Assembly: GCF_000485595.1 (NCBI RefSeq)
Contig: NW_014577305.1
Coordinates: 5,764 to 31,506, forward strand
Direction: 5' to 3'
Source of the DNA: Priapulus caudatus
Lineage: Eukaryota > Priapulida > Priapulimorpha > Priapulimorphida > Priapulidae
DNA length: 25,743 nucleotides
The notes under the pieces were generated by a model. The model ran no database searches. It saw nothing but the letters and a program-made list of their open reading frames with translations, and was not told the DNA's origin. Within the stretch, counting starts at the first letter, position 1. Each line of letters begins with the position of its first letter. Below, in pieces: positions 21,049-25,743 of this stretch. The position numbers were made by a program, and so were the translations under genes.

Positions 21049-21205
21049 TGTGTAAACTTACGTCAGAACTAGCATGGAGCAAACACAATGATTAAAATAA
21101 AACACATTTATTTTAATTATACAAATATCAAACAAGAACAACCAACACGGTGGCGCACCGTGACCGAGATAAACCGGAGGTCCCTCCATGCTAGACTGAC
21201 TACAA
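21049..21205 (-). repeat. Ngaro-like 5' terminal unit (A1 plus a B-like block)
   Basis: Matches both the start and end of the 16581-16841 unit but lacks the middle. It also carries a local difference in the hairpin region (CGGTGGCGCACCGTGACCG instead of CGGTGGCGCCACCG). It abuts the env sequence at 21206. Confidence 0.85.
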
Positions 21206-21704
21206 ACGATTACGCTACATTCTGGCTGTAAAGCCGTCCAAGCATTTTACCCTGCCATCATATTTCCACCACGAAACTGCTGTCGATGTGCAAATCGAAT
21301 TACCCCTACTCGACCGCCTATTTCACCGCACTGTCCCTACAGTATGGTCGGACATGTACGACTCGAAATGCCTGTCGACTGCTGACTCGGAAGACCTAAT
21401 CCCGCCAGAAGTTGTACCTCCTAGTTCATACGCGCACGCTGACCTTGACGTCGCATACGCTGATTTAGTCACTGCTGTCAAGAACAGTAAACACCTGTCA
21501 TCAACTGCCTCGTCATATACAGGGATGGGCAGCTCAGATATCACGGCTGCCACACATCATTCCGTAATATATATCGCCCTCACATCCCTGCTACTCACCG
21601 TTGTAGTCGCCGTCATATACTGCTATTGTTGTCGGTGCCGCCGCCCGCACACCCCTGAACCCCAACCCCAACCGAGTCCCACCAATCGCTCGCCCCCCTC
21701 ATAG
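21206..21704 (+). pseudogene. Envelope gene, C-terminal part with membrane anchor
   Basis: The frame resumes right after the Ngaro-like element and runs without a stop to 21704. It contains a hydrophobic segment (SVIYIALTSLLLTVVVAVIY), then a Cys-rich CYCCRCRRP turn and a short proline-rich tail. This is the expected transmembrane anchor and cytoplasmic tail of the envelope begun at 15148. The exact join at the insertion site is uncertain by a few bases. Confidence 0.65.
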
Positions 21705-21707
21705 ACG

Positions 21708-22139
21708 TACATGGATCGAAAGTTTCTCTCCCTCCCCTACCACAACAAGACCCCGCTCGCTATTTTCTGATATGCCACTCACCATCCTCAAACCTCAGCC
21801 GCGAATGGGATCCTTCGACCCTGAAACGCCCACCCTCCCGACCCACGTCGATGGTTACCCAGGTCCATCCGCTTTTACCAACACCCCACTACTCACCTCA
21901 ATACTGGTACAATCCCCTCCCAACGCCCATATATCGCAGGCAGTGTGCGACATGCCCTCCACATCCCCACCCCCTATAGCTATGGTTTCTCCACTGACTC
22001 CCGTACTACACCGGCATATTTCGCTGCGAACCCGCTCTGCGCACCGTTCGATGCCGACACCCGTTCCCTGCCCAATCGCCGCACCCTGCGCCGTGTAGCT
22101 TTCCGAATGGCGCAGTATGAACTTCGGTCATTCGGTTAG
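21708..22139 (+). other. Proline-rich sequence downstream of env
   Basis: Two overlapping open frames (ATG at 21772 to 22098, and about 21945-22139) are rich in Pro, Ser and Thr and give no family signal. The second ends RTLRRVAFRMAQYELRSFG, which looks coding-like. It may be an accessory frame or extended 3' region of the Ty3 element. Confidence 0.3.
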
Positions 22140-22515
22140 CGGTATGCATCGCCATTTCATTATGCACACTCCTACTCTATAAGAGGCCCATTATTTAATA
22201 AATACCGGCATAAAGATAGTTTTGCGGCTCAGACGACGTGCAGTGTGTCTGCCGCGAGCACTCATGTTAATAATTAGTAGAGATAATTGTATTACCTCGA
22301 TGGTAGTGCACTATAAGCGTTAGACGCTTCATCTAATCGCATGTATTTGTCGGATGCCGTTTAAGGCGGCCTATTTGTAACTCTGTTTATTCCGCGGCTT
22401 ATACGCGACCGCACTCTACAATTTGTATCACGCCGCTATGGCAATTACCGGGCAGTCACTATTACATACTGTCCCGGCTATAACACTGTGCCCCGTATTA
22501 CGTCCAACACTTGAC
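22140..22515 (+). other. LTR- or terminator-like AT-rich region, no gene
   Basis: CTATAAGAGG at about 22178 is followed by AATAAA at about 22198. Such spacing occurs in short LTRs and 3' ends. No matching copy was found elsewhere in the window, so it cannot be called an LTR. Confidence 0.3.
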
Positions 22516-22766
22516 ATTGTCAGGACACTGCCAACAACGACCAGAACGGCAAACAACCCGGGCAACAGCAGCCACCGGCGACGTCATCCCCGCTGCCGGC
22601 GAGCGTCAGCGCCGCAGGGCAAGGAGAACATGTGCTCCCCGCCCCGCCGCAGGCCCGCTTCATCGGGACGACAATGCCCCACCTCTCTTCCCCGGAGCCT
22701 GACGAAGGCAACGACCCCTGGGACGGCATTTCCTGGGAGGACAACTGGCCGTGGCTATTCCCGTAG
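22516..22766 (+). other. Open stretch with acidic, Trp-rich end
   Basis: A frame without ATG, preceded by an acceptor-like TTGACATTGTCAG, reads a Gln/Pro/Ala-rich segment and ends with EPDEGNDPWDGISWEDNWPW. The biased composition and acidic tail suggest a real protein end, perhaps a retroelement gag or a spliced host exon. Unrecognised. Confidence 0.25.
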
Positions 22767-22773
22767 GCGGAAA

Positions 22774-22979
22774 TAGTCGGAACGTTTACCAGGTCAGGCA
22801 CTACAGAAGACCCGATACAATATCAATTTGAGGTTGGGAAATGGAACTCCCCCTCCGACTTCAACCCCCGACAACATTGCCGCCATGGCCCGAGGATTAA
22901 CCGCGGCGGCCATATTGTCCGCCATGACGGCACCACCAGCCCCCTCCCCCAACAAACCCGATGAGGATGTCGACCACTA
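22774..22979 (+). other. Open stretch, proline-rich with acidic end
   Basis: A 68-codon frame containing an internal MARGLTAAAILSAMTAPPAP and ending NKPDEDVDH. It is in a different frame from 22516-22766. No family is recognised. Confidence 0.2.
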
Positions 22980-24240
22980 GGGTCCACATTGCAGAACAGC
23001 GCATTTAGTTTAGTTGCATATCACTTTGTTGCGGTCATGCCAACTAGATCCTTTTAGGACATAATAATATATTCACTAGTAGTCTTGTACGGTGTGTGGT
23101 CGAGGCCCACCCACACCAGTAGATTCAGGCCCCTCCCTATGTTGCGCAAACCGGGCGCGCCCGCCCCGTTTGGGAAAACTCCCCCCACGTTTCAATCGTT
23201 GCGCCCCGTTTAAATTGCCTCCGCCCCGATTAAATTCCACCACAATAAAAGTTTGACAGCGTGGGAATCGATCGTCAAGAATTCCCATTCGACCAGGCCC
23301 ACGGCCGCGTGTATTTTTACATTGCGTAAACGTCCTACACTACGCATGCACTGCAGACCACACACAAGTACAAACAGTCACCCTGTCCCAAACTCTAACA
23401 CTAACTGTAAACCGACTCGGCTATCTTATATACAAGGTCCCCAAATACCGTCTATGGTGTGGTGGCGATTTTATGCATTACGGTACCCTAACCCTCCTGG
23501 AACGCTCACTATAGGCCTGTCTAAACTATAACAGCGTAAATCTTTAGTAATATTTTAAAAAGTTAGTGCAATAAGTAGTCTACCCGCCAATAGGTGATAC
23601 TATCTTCCACCGCATGTTTTCAGGTTGTGTTTGAGAGACGATTACTTTAAAGGTAGTAGTATCTAGGCTTTCGCCACCTTACAAAAATATTTGTAGGACT
23701 ATAGATTTAACTACAACTAACATGAACTAAGGCTTATCACTTTATCGACAATAGAAAACGCCGCATGTTCAACATATCTATTGTGTTTGGCCATGACACA
23801 TATGCGACTCGTGAGCCCGGCATGGTATCTGATATTATTCTGATATTTTTGAAGAATATGACCCACATTTGTACACATTCTAGTATAAAAACCTGTTTAC
23901 AACCATGTACATTACTTGGCCCTACAACCAATATATTTGTTAAGGTATAAGCAGGAGGGCTAACAAATGTACGAACAACCATATAATAACATTATACGTA
24001 TCACGTAATTAGGCCAAATGTTACCGCCATTTTGTTACCGATTAATCTACAATGAAAGTGAAACTTGTGAATTCTGGGAAGGGCCAACTACGTGTTTACG
24101 AAACGATAGTAAAATCGACATTTTCATTTCAGTAACCACAATTAACAACGCAAATCTGCTACTTAAGACGCTGTAATGCAACAAATAATGCGTACTGTAA
24201 ACATAAGACAGCACCGAGTTCAAAATACTATGGGTGTCAC
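22980..24240. other. Intergenic sequence without a gene
   Basis: Near 23,155-23,245 the phrase GCCCCGTTT / GCCCCGATT recurs at about 30-bp steps, followed by AATAAAAG at about 23244. Elsewhere the DNA is AT-rich, with no coding signal. Confidence 0.4.
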
Positions 24241-24264
24241 TTTTGCTGAGAGGGTCTATGTCCC

Positions 24265-24330
24265 CCAGGGTACTGCCGGAACGTACCCTGGGTACGGTCC
24301 GGTATACCGGAACGTACCCTGGTACTATCT
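24265..24330. repeat. Local direct and inverted repeats around CCGGAACGTACCCTGG
   Basis: The 16-mer CCGGAACGTACCCTGG occurs twice about 32 bp apart, and its inverted relative CCAGGGTAC precedes them. The segment can fold into alternative hairpins. Confidence 0.6.
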
Positions 24331-24392
24331 AATATGCCGGACGGTACCTCACCTACTCCACTAATGAGTCTAGGGAGTCGCCTACGCCTACC

Positions 24393-24410
24393 CCCTAACC
24401 CTAACCCTAA
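24393..24410. repeat. Three telomere-type CCCTAA units
   Basis: Three perfect CCCTAA hexamers, the complement of TTAGGG, in otherwise unique sequence. Confidence 0.9.
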
Positions 24411-24459
24411 CTAGACAATAATATACCACAGTGTAACTCCCTTGTCCATTGTTTCAGAT

Positions 24460-24551
24460 TGAGTCCCATCATTTGTAATCTGTATCAAGTACCATCATTG
24501 AATAAAGACTGATTCACAAAATGGATGCGTTCCTATCTATGATGGGACTCA
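24460..24551 (+). repeat. Perfect 13-bp inverted repeat enclosing a poly-A signal, LTR-end-like
   Basis: TGAGTCCCATCAT (24460-24472) is the exact inverse of ATGATGGGACTCA (24539-24551). The interval starts TG, ends CA and contains AATAAAG at about 24501. It lies just before the gag leader (TGGTGAAGCCGC at 24557 could be the primer-binding site). It may be the end of the 5' LTR, or a minimal LTR. Confidence 0.45.
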
Positions 24552-24604
24552 TTGACTGGTGAAGCCGCTTCTATTGCTTGACAACTCCCTGCACTCACAA
24601 CACG

Positions 24605-25729
24605 ATGCCGGTTATTGCCTGCCCCATCGACGAGTGCGATTACGCCACCCCGGACGTCGACGCGATCGTGGCGGCAGCTCTCATAACGACTCACGCCACC
24701 GTCCATAACGCGACCACCCACAGTGTCCCCACTGCGAAGGTGGAAAGGGTGAAACGACCAACTATATCTTCTGCCGGCACCAGCGAAGACTGGTCCTACT
24801 TCATATCGCGATGGAATGACTACGTCGAAGCGACTAAAGTGTCTGGCAAGGACAAGGTGATCCAATTACTGGAGTGTTGTGATGAACACTTAAGGAAAGA
24901 CCTCACACGCAATGCCGGTGGCACGTTGGCAAACAAATCTGAAAGCGACGTATTGAAAGACATTAAAACACTTGCTGTAAGGGAAGAAAACACCATGGTT
25001 GCACGGGTTACCCTGCATAACATGCGCCAGGACCGAGACGAACCAATCCGTTCATCTCGCGCTCGCCTCGCTGGTCAAGCTGGGGTATGCAAGTTCATCA
25101 TGACGTGTCCTGGTTGTTCAGACGACGTGAACTACACAGAGGCTGTACTCCGTGATGTGTTGACACGAGGCCTGGAGGACACCGAAATACAACTTGACCT
25201 ACTCGGGGACAAGAACCAGGAAATGACCCTTGAAGAGGTGTTTCAATTCGTTGAGGCGAAAGAATCGGGCAAACGCTCCGCCTCGCGTCTAATCGACCCA
25301 CACACTAATGGTGCCGAAGCAGTCAGCAGCTCTTACAAACGTGGCATAAACGACTCTCTAAAAGATCGCAGTAGGTATGACAATACGAATATTGACAAGT
25401 CAGAATTGTGCTCATACTGCGGTAAGAAAGGCCACGGAGTCCGTAACCTCGCCAAGGTTAGACAGAAGGAATGCCCTGCGTATGGCCACACATGCCAACG
25501 CTGTGACAAAAACCACCACTTTGACAGCATGTGCAGAGGCAGGAACAAGGCTAAGTACAAGACGATGGCAAAGTCATTTGATGAACACGAAGGTGCGGTG
25601 TTCGACCACTTGTGCTCAATCACTACTCCTGCTCGACGCAACGGTGGAAATATAACTCTCGACCACCACCTTTACAACCAACTATCAGACACTTGGATAA
25701 GGCGCAAGTCCAACCTCAGCCGTTCTTAA
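24605..25729 (+). CDS. Gag polyprotein of a K02A2.6-type LTR retrotransposon
   Basis: The first ATG (24605) gives 374 residues; an upstream TTG in frame was not used. The N-terminus holds a C2H2-like finger (CPIDEC, then HATVH: C6, C11, H30, H34). The capsid-like helical region includes DWSYFISRWNDYVEATK and LTRNAGGTLANKSES, then ENTMVARVTLHNMRQDRDEP. The nucleocapsid has CSYCGKKGHG (from residue 269) and CPAYGHTCQRCDKNHHFDSMC (two CCHC-type knuckles; the second uses C297, C300, H305, C310). From memory this matches gag proteins of K02A2.6-like elements in deuterostomes and cnidarians. The frame ends at 25729 where family members run on into the protease; a one-base frame change near 25,708-25,714 would explain that. 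Confidence 0.85.
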   Translation: MPVIACPIDECDYATPDVDAIVAAALITTHATVHNATTHSVPTAKVERVKRPTISSAGTSEDWSYFISRWNDYVEATKVSGKDKVIQLLECCDEHLRKDLTRNAGGTLANKSESDVLKDIKTLAVREENTMVARVTLHNMRQDRDEPIRSSRARLAGQAGVCKFIMTCPGCSDDVNYTEAVLRDVLTRGLEDTEIQLDLLGDKNQEMTLEEVFQFVEAKESGKRSASRLIDPHTNGAEAVSSSYKRGINDSLKDRSRYDNTNIDKSELCSYCGKKGHGVRNLAKVRQKECPAYGHTCQRCDKNHHFDSMCRGRNKAKYKTMAKSFDEHEGAVFDHLCSITTPARRNGGNITLDHHLYNQLSDTWIRRKSNLSRS

Positions 25730-25743
25730 CCTCACAGTGGGGG

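Larger units (their letters stand above)
16581..21205 (-). mobile_element. Ngaro/PAT-like tyrosine-recombinase retrotransposon
   Basis: Minus-strand order is Gag-like, RT (truncated), RNase H, then tyrosine recombinase, as in the DIRS order. Ends are split direct repeats: a unit at 21049-21205 (5' side), a partial unit at 16842-16917 continued at 17600-17612, and a full unit at 16581-16841 (3' side). Shared blocks include GTGTAAACTTACGTCAG and CTCCATGCTAGACTGAC. No target duplication is evident, as expected for recombinase-mediated insertion. It sits within the env gene of the Ty3 element and is itself interrupted by a solo LTR at 16918-17599. Confidence 0.85.
9620..22140 (+). mobile_element. 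Decayed Ty3/gypsy element with errantivirus-type envelope gene
   Basis: In order: protease, RT, RNase H, integrase with H2C2 finger, then an F-type envelope with a C-terminal membrane anchor. This is the order of Ty3/Metaviridae elements that gained env. Frames are broken by many stops and frameshifts. No gag domain or 5' LTR was found before the protease, so the left end is probably truncated; the left boundary is a guess and the right one lies somewhere after 21,710. Two large insertions interrupt it: 11788-13267 in RNase H and 16581-21205 in env. Removing them leaves about 6.4 kb of Ty3 sequence. Confidence 0.8.
24460..25743 (+). mobile_element. 5' end of a second LTR retrotransposon (K02A2.6/Ty3-like)
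   Basis: An LTR-end-like sequence, leader and gag follow in the expected order, and the element continues past the window. Its gag type differs from anything in the env-bearing element, so it is a separate insertion. The start of its LTR is not determined. Confidence 0.65.

Noticed and set aside
22140-22420. 3' LTR of the env-bearing Ty3 element
   Set aside because: Has a TATA-like and poly-A-like motif, but no matching 5' copy in the window, so an LTR cannot be asserted.
1-25743. CRISPR arrays, tRNA or rRNA genes, bacterial operons
   Set aside because: No regularly spaced repeats, no recognisable tRNA or rRNA sequence, and the gene structure is eukaryotic.

Overview
The window looks like invertebrate metazoan genomic DNA. 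The evidence is exon fragments with GT/AG splice signals, long AT-rich introns, and retroelement families common in marine invertebrates: a Ty3 element with an envelope gene, a Ngaro/PAT-like tyrosine-recombinase retrotransposon, a piggyBac-like TTAA element, and a K02A2.6-type gag. No species is assigned. Nothing suggests a bacterial operon. The long plus-strand open frames at the left are antisense shadows of a minus-strand gene.

Positions 1-4805 (minus) are one giant coding exon, open without a stop to the left edge of the window. It encodes more than 1,600 residues of mostly low-complexity protein with a compact Cys/His cluster that resembles the conserved middle domain of MGA, the MAX gene-associated transcription factor. 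A splice acceptor sits just upstream of its first ATG. A G-rich stretch near 5,890-6,000 is followed by a plus-strand ATG exon (6001-6089) that ends in a GTGAGT donor. The next phase-compatible exon is 8622-8800. This suggests a small, unrecognised spliced gene facing away from the MGA-like gene. Its intron holds a dispersed repeat and a solo LTR (7013-7687).

From about 9,620 to 22,140 lies a decayed Ty3/gypsy-type element with protease, RT, RNase H, integrase and an F-type (errantivirus-like) envelope gene. A gag and a recognisable 5' LTR are missing. It has been opened twice. A 1.48-kb piggyBac-like non-autonomous element with TTAA at both ends (11788-13267) splits RNase H. A Ngaro/PAT-like element on the minus strand (16581-21205) splits env. 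A second solo LTR of the same family as the intronic one (16918-17599) then landed in a terminal repeat of the Ngaro-like element. The order of insertion can therefore be read directly. Both reverse transcriptases are damaged at the catalytic YxDD box.

From 22,140 to 24,460 there is no recognisable gene: AT-rich DNA, two short proline-rich open stretches, short GC-rich repeats and three telomere-like CCCTAA units. A second LTR retrotransposon begins near 24,460. Its gag (24605-25729) has an N-terminal C2H2-like finger and two CCHC-type knuckles, and it runs off the right end.
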